Source: Cytobacillus horneckiae
GTDB taxonomy: Bacteria > Bacillota > Bacilli > Bacillales > Cytobacillaceae
Length of the DNA stretch: 64,000 nt
Direction of reading: 5' to 3'
Assembly: GCF_002835735.1 (NCBI RefSeq)
Contig: NZ_PISD01000006.1
Coordinates: 1 to 64,000, forward strand
The notes beneath the pieces are model-generated. The model saw only the letters and a list, made by a program, of their open reading frames with translations, was not told the origin of the DNA and did not search any database. The position numbers were made by a program, and so were the translations under genes. Of this stretch, positions 34,623 to 42,860 are shown in pieces; the stretch's first letter is position 1, and every line of letters starts with the position of its first letter.

Positions 34623-34913
34623 ATGCGCAATATGAAGAACTATCAAATCGATCCCAGATATAAAGTATCTAACCGCGAAGCACTCATTGGCATTGGCTTG
34701 GCTATTATTAATTTTGTCTGGTGGTATGGTTTTGCCTATGGATTAGGAGGTCAACCAGTAGAGGAATATCAATTCATATTTGGATTGCCGGCATGGTTTT
34801 TTTACAGTTGTGTTTTAGGATTTTTAGTGATGTCAGCAGTCGTATTTGTAGTTGTTCGCCTGTTTTTTACAGAAGTTCCTTTCGAGAGTGAAGGGATGGA
34901 GGAAGATCAATGA
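34623..34913 (+). CDS. YhdT/DUF997 family membrane protein
   Basis: A 96-aa protein with two membrane helices (about 21-43 and 57-83), opening DPRYKVSNREALIGIGLAII. DUF997 proteins are encoded beside PanF and are thought to be a small partner of the symporter. ATG 34623 is chosen over GTG 34614, which is too close to GAGGG; ATG 34632 is also possible. Its stop overlaps panF by ATGA. Confidence 0.88.
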   Translation: MRNMKNYQIDPRYKVSNREALIGIGLAIINFVWWYGFAYGLGGQPVEEYQFIFGLPAWFFYSCVLGFLVMSAVVFVVVRLFFTEVPFESEGMEEDQ

Positions 34914-36376
34914 ATTTAGGAGTAACCATTCCATTATTAATTTTTCTTGGAGCATTATTCTTGTTTGGCTTTTATGCGACTAAGTTTCTTAAACAAGGTC
35001 CGAATTTCTTGCAAGAATATTTCCTTGGCGGGAGAAATCTTGGCGGGTTAGTACTAGCAATGACGATGGTTGCAACCTATGGAAGTGCTTCTAGCTTTAT
35101 AGGCGGGCCTGGAATTGCTTATAATATGGGACTTGGATGGGTTTTATTGTCAATGGCTCAAGTAGTAACCGGCTATTTTACATTATCTGTTTTAGGAAAA
35201 AAGTTTGCGATAACAGCGAGGAAAATAAACGCAGTTACTTTGAATGATTTCTTGCGAGAGCGCTATAAGAGCAAATGGGTCGTTATTCTGTCATCATTAT
35301 GTATTGTAATCTTTTTATTTGCCTCAATGACCGCTCAGTGGATTGGCGGTGGACGTTTGCTGGAGTCATTTATGGGCGTATCGTATCAGACAGCTTTATT
35401 TATCTTTACGATTTCAGTTCTTGCTTTCGTAGTAATGGGCGGATTCCGGGCTGTGGCTATAACAGATACCATTCTTGGCTTCATTATGTTAATGGGGACG
35501 ATCATTATTTTAGTGGGAACCATTATCGCTGGCGGAGGCGTCACGAATATAGTAAATGATTTAGCTGCTGAAAACCCAAATTTAATTACGCCATTTGGTG
35601 CAGATGGGTCGCTTACCGCATTATATGTATCCAGCTTTTGGATTATAGTAGGTGTAGGTGTTGTTGGGTTGCCGCAAATTGCTGTAAGAGCGATGTCATA
35701 TAAAAACTCTAAAGCCATGCACACAGCAATGATTATAGGGACATTTGTAACTGGAGCCATTATGCTGGGCATGCATTTGACGGGTGTCTTTGCACGAGCT
35801 GTTCTTCCAGGAATAGAGGTAGGAGACACGGTTATGCCGCAATTAACCTTGACCATTCTGCCTTCATGGCTGGCTGGAATCGTTTTGGCAGCGCCGATTG
35901 CTGCTGTTATATCTACGGTGAATTCGCTGCTGTTATTGATTAGCTCCTCTCTCGTAAAAGATATTTATATTAATTACATAAACAATGAAGCATCAGAAAG
36001 ATTTGTAAAGAACATAAGCCTTAGCGTTACCGCATTAATTGGTATTTTAGTATATTTAGCTTCTATTCATCCACCTGACTTGCTTATATGGCTAAACCTA
36101 TTTGCTTTCGGTGGACTTGAGGCTGCCTTCATATGGCCGATTGTCCTAGGGCTCTATTGGAGAAGAGGAAATGCTTATGGGGCGCTCGGTTCAATGATTG
36201 TTGGCGTGGGGTCCTATATCCTTCTCGATAGATTTCATCCAGATTTATGGGGGATGCATACGGTAGTTGTTCCAGTATTCTTATCACTTATCGTTTATGT
36301 TGCTGTAAGTTTATTAACCTCGAAAAAGAACATAATACAGCAAGAGCAAATCATTAAAAAGTTTTGGTATGTGTGA
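34910..36376 (+). CDS. panF: Sodium/pantothenate symporter PanF
   Basis: A 488-aa sodium:solute symporter (SSS family) that imports pantothenate, the coenzyme A precursor. About 13 membrane helices. Family landmarks are YFLGGRNLGGLVLAMTMVATYGSASSFIGGPG in the first helices and VNSLLLLISSSLVKDIY later. Pairing with the DUF997 gene supports PanF over other SSS members. Start overlaps the partner gene, so they are cotranslated. Confidence 0.92.
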   Translation: MNLGVTIPLLIFLGALFLFGFYATKFLKQGPNFLQEYFLGGRNLGGLVLAMTMVATYGSASSFIGGPGIAYNMGLGWVLLSMAQVVTGYFTLSVLGKKFAITARKINAVTLNDFLRERYKSKWVVILSSLCIVIFLFASMTAQWIGGGRLLESFMGVSYQTALFIFTISVLAFVVMGGFRAVAITDTILGFIMLMGTIIILVGTIIAGGGVTNIVNDLAAENPNLITPFGADGSLTALYVSSFWIIVGVGVVGLPQIAVRAMSYKNSKAMHTAMIIGTFVTGAIMLGMHLTGVFARAVLPGIEVGDTVMPQLTLTILPSWLAGIVLAAPIAAVISTVNSLLLLISSSLVKDIYINYINNEASERFVKNISLSVTALIGILVYLASIHPPDLLIWLNLFAFGGLEAAFIWPIVLGLYWRRGNAYGALGSMIVGVGSYILLDRFHPDLWGMHTVVVPVFLSLIVYVAVSLLTSKKNIIQQEQIIKKFWYV

Positions 36377-36379
36377 AAT

Positions 36380-36420
36380 AAAAAAGAACGCTTGGGATTT
36401 TTCCCTGGCGTTCTTTTTTA
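36380..36420. terminator. Terminator between panF and the M24 peptidase gene
   Basis: AAAAAAGAACGC/GCGTTCTTTTTT arms; A and T runs on both sides suit both converging genes. Confidence 0.9.
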
Positions 36421-36434
36421 TTTCCTCCATCATG

Positions 36435-37532
36435 TTACTTAATAATCTGCAGTTCTTTAGGAAACTTAGTTAGCGTTTCCGCACCCTTCGCTGTTAAAAC
36501 GAGGTCATCCTCAATTCGAACGCCAGCAACATTCGGTACATAAATACCAGGTTCAATTGTGTACACCATACCTTCTTCAAGAAGCAAATCATTTGTTTCT
36601 GTTAATGAAGGGTACTCATGTACACTCACACCTAAGCCATGTCCTAAACGGTGTGGGAAAAAGTCTCCATAACCAGCATCTGCAATGATTTTTCTTGCAG
36701 TTAAATCAACCTCTGACGCTTTTACACCTGGCTTACTTGCTTCAACTGCGGCCAGCTGGGCTTTTAAAACAGTATCATAGATTTCCTTTTGTTTATCATT
36801 GATATCGCCGAAGGCAACAGTTCTTGTAATATCAGAGCAATAGCCCTTCCAAACTACACCTAAGTCAAATAGAACTAAATCCCCTTTTTGAATTTTTGTG
36901 CTGCCTGGTGTACCATGCGGCGAAGCACCATTTTTCCCTGTTAATACCATTGTGGAGAAGGACATTTCATTAACGCCCTTTTTCTTTAATTCATATTCGA
37001 TAGCTGCAAGAACTTCCAATTCAGATTTGCCTTCTGCAATCTCGGCACAGCCTGTTTCAATTGCAAAATCCGCTAAAGCACATGCTTCTTTAATGAAAGC
37101 CAATTCCTCTGCACTCTTCACCATTCTTAACTTGCGAAGCTTTTCTTCAGCAGAAGCAAAGGCAGCGTTCGGAAATAATTTTGTAAGTGCTTCATAGCGC
37201 TCGACATTCATATGCTCTTTTTCGATAGCTACTTTTTTTACGTTAGTGATTCTTTTGCTAATTGCATTATGTACGAGCTCCCAAGGGTTCTCGATATCGC
37301 TGTATCCAACGATTTCACCAGTCCAGCCGGCATTTTTTGCATCTTCTATTTCCATTTTTGGACATACAAGAAACGGCGCTTCCTCTTGGAAAATCGCTAA
37401 TCCTAATAAGCGCTCATGAGGATCGCTGAAAAACGAGCTTATATAGAAGACATTCTCAGATGATGTTAAAAAAGATACGTCAATATCGTGATCCTTCATC
37501 CAAGTAGCTACTTGATTTAATTTTTGATTCAT
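36435..37532 (-). CDS. Xaa-Pro aminopeptidase family protein (M24B)
   Basis: A 365-aa dinuclear metallopeptidase that removes residues next to proline. A creatinase-type N-terminal domain (1-130) precedes the pita-bread catalytic domain. Metal ligands are all visible: Asp223, Asp234 (LGVVWKGYCSDITRTV), His298 (HRLGHGLG), Glu327 (IEPGIYV) and Glu341 (GVRIEDD). ATG follows GAGGGGG. It is divergent from ytkL. Confidence 0.93.
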   Translation of the reverse strand: MNQKLNQVATWMKDHDIDVSFLTSSENVFYISSFFSDPHERLLGLAIFQEEAPFLVCPKMEIEDAKNAGWTGEIVGYSDIENPWELVHNAISKRITNVKKVAIEKEHMNVERYEALTKLFPNAAFASAEEKLRKLRMVKSAEELAFIKEACALADFAIETGCAEIAEGKSELEVLAAIEYELKKKGVNEMSFSTMVLTGKNGASPHGTPGSTKIQKGDLVLFDLGVVWKGYCSDITRTVAFGDINDKQKEIYDTVLKAQLAAVEASKPGVKASEVDLTARKIIADAGYGDFFPHRLGHGLGVSVHEYPSLTETNDLLLEEGMVYTIEPGIYVPNVAGVRIEDDLVLTAKGAETLTKFPKELQIIK

Positions 37533-37698
37533 GATAAAAACCCCCTCATATAAAGTTATATATTGAGCGTATCAACTAAATGTGAAAATGTAAACTTTAA
37601 GAACTGTTTAAATATAAAGAATAGAGGGTAATAAAAAGGGATAGCGGCACTTTATGTTGAAATAACAATACATACAATCAATAGGAAGGGGATTCAGG

Positions 37699-38379
37699 AT
37701 GAAAGTATCATTTCATGGACATTCAATTGTTAAGGTTCAAACAGAGGATAAAACGATTCTTTTTGACCCATTTATTACTGGTAATGAATTGACAGATTTA
37801 AAGGTAGAGGAAGAAAAGCCCGATGTGATTATTGTGACTCATGGCCATGGTGATCATTTAGGCGATACGATTGAACTTGCAAAGAAAAATAATTCTCTCG
37901 TTATTGGGAATGCAGAGCTTGCTTCCTATCTTGGCTTTCACGGCATAAATGCGCATGGCATGAGCATCGGCGGAGCCTATCAATTTGATTTTGGAAAGGT
38001 TAAGCTGACGCAAGCTTTCCATGGCACAGGGCTTGTAACAGATAATAATGAAATCATCTATCTTGGCATGCCTGCAGGCGTCCTACTCACGACCGGCGGC
38101 AAAACGATTTACCATGCAGGTGATACGGGATTATTCTCAGACATGAAATTAATTGGTGATCGACACTCAATTGATTTAGCTTTCATTCCAATTGGCGACA
38201 ACTTCACAATGGGGCCAGAGGATGCAGCTTATGCAGTTCAGTTGCTTGGAGCGAAGCAAGTAGTCCCGATTCACTATAACACCTTTCCGCAAATCAAGCA
38301 GGACCATAATAAATTTGTAGAAATGGTCGAGGGTGATAACGTTAAAGTGCTTGAAGCAGGCGGCGTTATAGAATTATAA
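37699..38379 (+). CDS. ytkL: Metal-dependent hydrolase YtkL (UPF0173)
   Basis: A 226-aa metallo-beta-lactamase-fold hydrolase of the UPF0173 family. The zinc motif is [11 protein letters not shown], and further ligands lie in YHAGDTGLF and PIHYNTFPQ. The substrate is unknown. ATG follows AGGAAGGGG. Position upstream of ytoI agrees with B. subtilis ytkL. Confidence 0.92.
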   Translation: MKVSFHGHSIVKVQTEDKTILFDPFITGNELTDLKVEEEKPDVIIVTHGHGDHLGDTIELAKKNNSLVIGNAELASYLGFHGINAHGMSIGGAYQFDFGKVKLTQAFHGTGLVTDNNEIIYLGMPAGVLLTTGGKTIYHAGDTGLFSDMKLIGDRHSIDLAFIPIGDNFTMGPEDAAYAVQLLGAKQVVPIHYNTFPQIKQDHNKFVEMVEGDNVKVLEAGGVIEL

Positions 38380-38389
38380 AAATATGAGT

Positions 38390-38424
38390 GCAGCTTAGAG
38401 AGGTTTTCTTCTAGCTGCTTTTTT
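38390..38424 (+). terminator. Terminator after ytkL
   Basis: GCAGCTTAGA/TCTAGCTGC stem followed by TTTTTT. Confidence 0.8.
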
Positions 38425-38649
38425 GTGTCAAATTGCATAAGTGGTGTGAGATTTTCGCAAACAGCGCCCATAGGCAGAAAAAACGGTTCAAGAGGGGACT
38501 GCTTTCGCCAAGCAATGCCAATAAGGAAAAAAGCCAGCCCGCCATTGAACTACTTTCCTAAAACAATCTATTTAAAGCAGGAATGCAGGCATTCTTAACT
38601 GCCTGTCTGCATAAATATGATAGAAATGCTTTCGAGGAGGGATGGTTTG

Positions 38650-38898
38650 ATGACAAGAAAAAATCGTTATATGCTATGTTTGCTGTTAGCGGGGGTGCTT
38701 TTGTATTATGCAGTCCCACGGCTGAATTTATATAGCGGGGGTGCTGAAGGGATTTTTACGATATCGTGGCTCCTGTTTGCTCTGGTTGTCATTGCGGGCA
38801 ATTTAACTGCGATGCTGTATGCTCCGCACCAAAGAGCGCGGAAATCAAAGCGAATCGCCCAGCGTTCGTTAAAAAAACGGGTGCGTTCTTACGACTAA
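38650..38898 (+). CDS. Small membrane protein
   Basis: An 82-aa protein with two hydrophobic helices (about 7-27 and 37-60) and a strongly basic tail (RARKSKRIAQRSLKKR). ATG 38650 follows GAGGAGG with 9-nt spacing; upstream in-frame codons are less likely. No family recognised. It lies just before ytoI. Confidence 0.72.
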   Translation: MTRKNRYMLCLLLAGVLLYYAVPRLNLYSGGAEGIFTISWLLFALVVIAGNLTAMLYAPHQRARKSKRIAQRSLKKRVRSYD

Positions 38899-38973
38899 AT
38901 AATGCCGTTAATTGAACATCGCTAATTTTCATCTTATAATAAGAATAAGGATGAAAAATAGAGGGTGATGGTC

Positions 38974-40290
38974 TTGGCTACAAAACATGAACAAATATTA
39001 CATTATATTGATGAACTGCCTGTCGGTGAAAAGATTTCAGTCAGACAAATTGCCAAGGCATTATCGGTAAGCGAAGGAACTGCTTATCGAGCAATAAAGG
39101 ATGCTGAAAATAAAGGATACGTAAGTACGATTGAACGGGTAGGCACGATTCGAATAGAAAGAAAAAAGAAAGAAAACATTGAGAAGCTGACATTTGCAGA
39201 AGTGGTCAACATTGTTGATGGACAGGTTTTAGGAGGCCGTACGGGACTTCATAAAACATTGAATAAGTTTGTTATTGGTGCAATGAAGCTTGAGGCAATG
39301 ATGAGATATACAGGTGCAGGCAATCTCTTGATTGTCGGGAATCGGACAAACGCACATGAGCTTGCATTAAAGGCGGGCGCAGCGGTACTTATTACAGGCG
39401 GATTTGACACTGAAGATGATGTAAAGCGGATTGCTGATGAGTTGGAGCTTCCAATTATATCAACAAGTTATGATACATTTACAGTAGCGACGATGATAAA
39501 CCGCGCGATTTACGATCAGCTGATAAAAAAGGAAATTGTGCTGGTTGAAGATATATTGACACCCTTCGAAGAGACGACCCGATTGCAGACAACGGATAAG
39601 ATTTCAGATTGGTTAAGGTATAACCGTGAAACAACTCATAGCCGTTTTCCGGTTGTAGATCATAATATGAAGGTTCAAGGCATGGTTACCTCTAAAGACA
39701 TTATGGGACATGACCCTGAAACGCCTATCGAAAAGGTGATGACGAAAAATCCTATGACAGTTGGCGGAAAAACGAGTGTTGCATCATCTTCGCATATGAT
39801 GGTATGGGAAGGAATTGAGCTATTGCCTGTCGTCGATGATACAAATAAGCTTGATGGAATTATTAGCCGCCAGGATGTTTTAAAAGCGCTGCAGGTGATT
39901 CAACGTCAGCCTCAAGTTGGTGAAACGATTGATGATATCGTCACAAATCAGCTTGTATTAACAACAGGGAAAGCGAAAGGGGATCCTGTTTATCGCTGTG
40001 AGGTTACACCGCAAATGACCAATCATATTGGGACGATTTCGTATGGGGTCTTCACAACCATCGTTGCTGAAGCTGCAAATCGTGTATTAAGAACATATAA
40101 AAAAGGAGATTTAGTGGTTGAAAATATGACGATTTATTTTCTAAAGCCTGTGCAAATAGAAAGCATGCTTGATATTTTCCCTAGAGTGCTTGAAGTCGGC
40201 CGAAAGTTCGGTAAAGTGGATGTTGAAGTGTATAATGAAGGGGTGCTGGTTGGAAAAGCCATGATGATGTGCCAGCTAATTGAAAGATAA
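38974..40290 (+). CDS. ytoI: HTH-DRTGG-CBS-thioesterase protein YtoI
   Basis: A 438-aa multidomain regulator-like protein. A winged helix-turn-helix (5-60, SVRQIAKALSVSEGTAYRAI) is followed by a DRTGG domain (about 68-180), two CBS domains (about 190-308, HSRFPVVDHNMKVQGMVTSKDI) and a hot-dog thioesterase-like domain to the end. CBS pairs usually sense adenine nucleotides; the target is unknown. TTG 38974 is best spaced from GAGGG; GTG and ATG just upstream overlap it. Order ytoI-ytpI-nrnA is as in B. subtilis. Confidence 0.92.
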   Translation: MATKHEQILHYIDELPVGEKISVRQIAKALSVSEGTAYRAIKDAENKGYVSTIERVGTIRIERKKKENIEKLTFAEVVNIVDGQVLGGRTGLHKTLNKFVIGAMKLEAMMRYTGAGNLLIVGNRTNAHELALKAGAAVLITGGFDTEDDVKRIADELELPIISTSYDTFTVATMINRAIYDQLIKKEIVLVEDILTPFEETTRLQTTDKISDWLRYNRETTHSRFPVVDHNMKVQGMVTSKDIMGHDPETPIEKVMTKNPMTVGGKTSVASSSHMMVWEGIELLPVVDDTNKLDGIISRQDVLKALQVIQRQPQVGETIDDIVTNQLVLTTGKAKGDPVYRCEVTPQMTNHIGTISYGVFTTIVAEAANRVLRTYKKGDLVVENMTIYFLKPVQIESMLDIFPRVLEVGRKFGKVDVEVYNEGVLVGKAMMMCQLIER

Positions 40291-40353
40291 ATAATAATAC
40301 GATAGAAGTGCAACGCCAATATTGACTGAATACTGCTAAGCTTTTAACAAAAC

Positions 40354-40382
40354 AACCGTCTCTTTTGAAGAGACGGTTTTCA
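40354..40382. terminator. Terminator between ytoI and ytpI
   Basis: AACCGTCTCTT/AAGAGACGGTT stem with loop TTG and flanking A and T runs, serving both converging genes. Confidence 0.9.
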
Positions 40383-40390
40383 AAAATGTT

Positions 40391-40702
40391 CTATTGCTGA
40401 TTGGCTTTTAGCCACTGAGCTTCCTCAGCCGCAAGGGGAAGGAAATATTTATAAGCTTTAATACCTGTCCAAATACTTAATCCGCCGATAACGATAAATA
40501 CTGCTGCAACAATATAGGTTGTTGTTGTTGAATATAAGAAAAGCTGATTGATGCCGAAAAAAGCAACAAATATGCCAAGGGCAATTCTTGATTTTGCAGA
40601 AATCCATTGTTTTTCTGCAGGGCGTTTAGATCTGACATATTTCACTTTATAGAACACGTAAAACGCAAACGATAAGACAATAAATATGACTAATACTGGC
40701 AT
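40391..40702 (-). CDS. ytpI: YtpI family membrane protein
   Basis: A 103-aa protein with three hydrophobic segments (2-18, about 41-58 and 64-84), a basic loop RSKRPAEKQWISAKSRIALG and the ending AEEAQWLKANQQ. Its position, orientation and size match B. subtilis ytpI, function unknown. ATG follows TTGGAGG. Confidence 0.88.
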   Translation of the reverse strand: MPVLVIFIVLSFAFYVFYKVKYVRSKRPAEKQWISAKSRIALGIFVAFFGINQLFLYSTTTTYIVAAVFIVIGGLSIWTGIKAYKYFLPLAAEEAQWLKANQQ

Positions 40703-40811
40703 AGCTGTACCTCCAATATCGATATGCTCTTTTTATTTTAACTGGTACGGATCGAAAATTCCACAGTAGAGCGAATATTAATTGAATTCTATCGTACGAA
40801 GGGAGATACAT

Positions 40812-41747
40812 ATGAAAGCACAAATTCTCGCGGAAATTCAAAAATATGAAACGATTATTATTCACAGGCATGTTCGTCCTGACCCTGATGCATACGGTTC
40901 ACAAGGTGGATTGGCAGAAATCTTGAAGACCTCTTTTCCAAATAAACATATTTATACTGTAGGTAAGGAAGAGGAGACGCTTCATTATATGCGGCGTCTC
41001 GATTATATATCTGATGAGACTTATAAAGGAGCCTTAGTCATTATTTGCGATACTGCAAATATAGAGCGCATATGCGATAACCGTTATCGTCTTGGTGAAA
41101 AAATCATTAAGATTGATCATCACCCGAATGCTGATCCATATGGAGACATTATGTGGGTTGATACAACAGCAAGCTCCGTTAGTGAAATGATTTATGAGTT
41201 TTATTTATTTGGCAAAGAGAATGGGCTAAAGATGTCAAATGAAGCGGCACGATTAATATTTGCCGGAATTGTAGGAGATACAGGTAGGTTTATTTACCCG
41301 AGCACGACAAATAAAACATTTGCCTATGCAGGTGAATTAATAAAATATAATTTTTCCCGCACAGAATTGTTCGATAAAATGTATGAAATGAAGCCGAATA
41401 TTGTTAAGCTGCATGGGTATGTCCTGCAAAATTTTGAGATGCGGCAATATGGAGCAGCGGTTATGCTATTAACGAAAGAGCTACTTGCAAAATACGATGC
41501 CAAGCCGGCAGAAGCATCGCTGTTAGTAAGTGAACTTGGGAATGTTTCAGGTATTAAAGCCTGGGTCTTCTTTATAGAAGAAGAGGATCAAATTAGGGTG
41601 CGCTTTCGTTCAAAAGGGATTGTCATTAACGAGCTAGCTAGAAAATATCACGGTGGCGGCCATCCGCTGGCAGCAGGTGCTTCCATATATAGCTGGGAAG
41701 AAGCTAAAGGTGTTATTGCTGATTTAGAACAGCTTTGTAAAGAGTAA
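40812..41747 (+). CDS. nrnA: Bifunctional oligoribonuclease/pAp phosphatase NrnA
   Basis: A 311-aa DHH/DHHA1 phosphoesterase that degrades nano-RNAs and converts pAp to AMP. Metal-binding motifs are RHVRPDPDAYGSQ (Asp24, Asp26), ICDTANIERI and IDHHPNADPYGD. The C-terminal DHHA1 substrate motif is YHGGGHPLAAGA. ATG follows AAGGGAG. It lies beside ytpI and ytrI as in B. subtilis. Confidence 0.96.
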   Translation: MKAQILAEIQKYETIIIHRHVRPDPDAYGSQGGLAEILKTSFPNKHIYTVGKEEETLHYMRRLDYISDETYKGALVIICDTANIERICDNRYRLGEKIIKIDHHPNADPYGDIMWVDTTASSVSEMIYEFYLFGKENGLKMSNEAARLIFAGIVGDTGRFIYPSTTNKTFAYAGELIKYNFSRTELFDKMYEMKPNIVKLHGYVLQNFEMRQYGAAVMLLTKELLAKYDAKPAEASLLVSELGNVSGIKAWVFFIEEEDQIRVRFRSKGIVINELARKYHGGGHPLAAGASIYSWEEAKGVIADLEQLCKE

Positions 41748-41754
41748 GTAAATA

Positions 41755-41796
41755 AAGAGCTTTGGCATGAAGATTAGCGACCAAAGCTCCTTTTTA
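41755..41796. terminator. Terminator between nrnA and ytrI
   Basis: GAGCTTTGG/CCAAAGCTC stem followed by CTTTTT. Confidence 0.85.
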
Positions 41797-41815
41797 AAAT
41801 GTAGAAGGATTGAAG

Positions 41816-42322
41816 TTAATCCAGCATCAGCTCTACTTTAATTGTGATAGTAGTGAAAATAATCATCTCCGTTATTTTAACACGGTATCGCTTCCCGTTA
41901 AGCGTGTGTGTTTTATTGCTTATAATACGCTTAGTGAGCTCAGTGCTTTTGGCTACTGTATCAATATCCTTTCCCATCAGCATATTTATATCTTCTTTAA
42001 TCTTATCTTCTGTTTCGTAAAGGCTGTATAGATCCAGCTTATATTTATCAACTGCGGCGTCATCTATTTTTACGATAATCTCCTGTACTGTCAGCAGCTC
42101 TTCATTTTCTTGATTAAGCTTTTTAAATTCCTCCTGCCAGATTTCCTTCTCCTTCGTTAATTCTGTTATCGTAGCTTTTTGCGTTCGGATTTCCAAACTG
42201 TACCTTTCCTGCCATTCACCAAAGATGTAGACAAAAATACACCAGCTGATGACAGCGCCTATGGCCATACCGGCAAAAAAACGTTGCCATGAAGGCCTGC
42301 GATAATAAGGAGCCACTCTCAT
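41816..42322 (-). CDS. ytrI: Sporulation membrane protein YtrI
   Basis: A 168-aa protein with one membrane helix (about 16-37, FAGMAIGAVISWCIFVYIF), a coiled coil (about 45-95) and a beta-rich tail. YtrI is needed for full sporulation in B. subtilis and is made in the mother cell. ATG 42322 follows CAGGAG and overlaps the ytrH stop by ATGA. Confidence 0.9.
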   Translation of the reverse strand: MRVAPYYRRPSWQRFFAGMAIGAVISWCIFVYIFGEWQERYSLEIRTQKATITELTKEKEIWQEEFKKLNQENEELLTVQEIIVKIDDAAVDKYKLDLYSLYETEDKIKEDINMLMGKDIDTVAKSTELTKRIISNKTHTLNGKRYRVKITEMIIFTTITIKVELMLD

Positions 42323-42657
42323 CGGGAAATATGCTCCTGTGTAAGCCAAATAATCAGCTGCGCTCCTGATTGTGCCCCGCCAAAAGCAGCAAGGATTAAG
42401 AGGCATTGCTTTACAATATCTTTTGTTTGGCCGTGCAGCACGCCGCGCTCAAAGCTGTACACTGCATCGAATGTACCGCCAATTGCAGCAATAATGGCCC
42501 AGATTCTTATCGAATTAGACAGGTTAAATATTTCAGTAAGCGGCGGCTTTCCAGTAATGAATGCTGCAATGCCGCCAATAATTGACCCGCCGATTAATAC
42601 GCCTAACGCAATAAAATAACTTTCAATTAATGAAGAAAAGAAGGGCTGTTCGTTCAT
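42319..42657 (-). CDS. ytrH: Sporulation membrane protein YtrH
   Basis: A 112-aa protein with about three membrane helices (FFSSLIESYFIALGVLIGG, IWAIIAAIGGTFDAVYSF, CLLILAAFGGAQSGAQLI). YtrH is a SigE-controlled sporulation protein of B. subtilis encoded divergently from dnaE, exactly the arrangement here. ATG 42657 behind AAGGATGG is chosen over ATG 42669, which abuts that site. Confidence 0.92.
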   Translation of the reverse strand: MNEQPFFSSLIESYFIALGVLIGGSIIGGIAAFITGKPPLTEIFNLSNSIRIWAIIAAIGGTFDAVYSFERGVLHGQTKDIVKQCLLILAAFGGAQSGAQLIIWLTQEHISR

Positions 42658-42720
42658 AATGAAAACCATCCTTACAACAGATTTTATATACTGCTCTGTG
42701 AAGAAAAAGATCCTTACTCA

Positions 42721-42748
42721 ATCATATGGACAATCCTTTTTATTTATG
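42721..42748 (-). promoter_or_regulatory. Possible SigE promoter of ytrHI
   Basis: Read leftward: CATAAAT, 13 nt, CATATGAT, close to the SigE consensus (ATA-type -35, CATACAAT-type -10) and about 65 bp upstream of ytrH. Support is moderate and comes mainly from known SigE control of ytrH. Confidence 0.35.
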
Positions 42749-42860
42749 TTTAAACCGCACGAATTTCTTAAATGATTGACTGCAAATAAATCATCTGTTT
42801 TATTTTTGAAAACAAACGTTCTATAATGAAAATAGAAGAATAGTTAGGGTGTGAACAAAA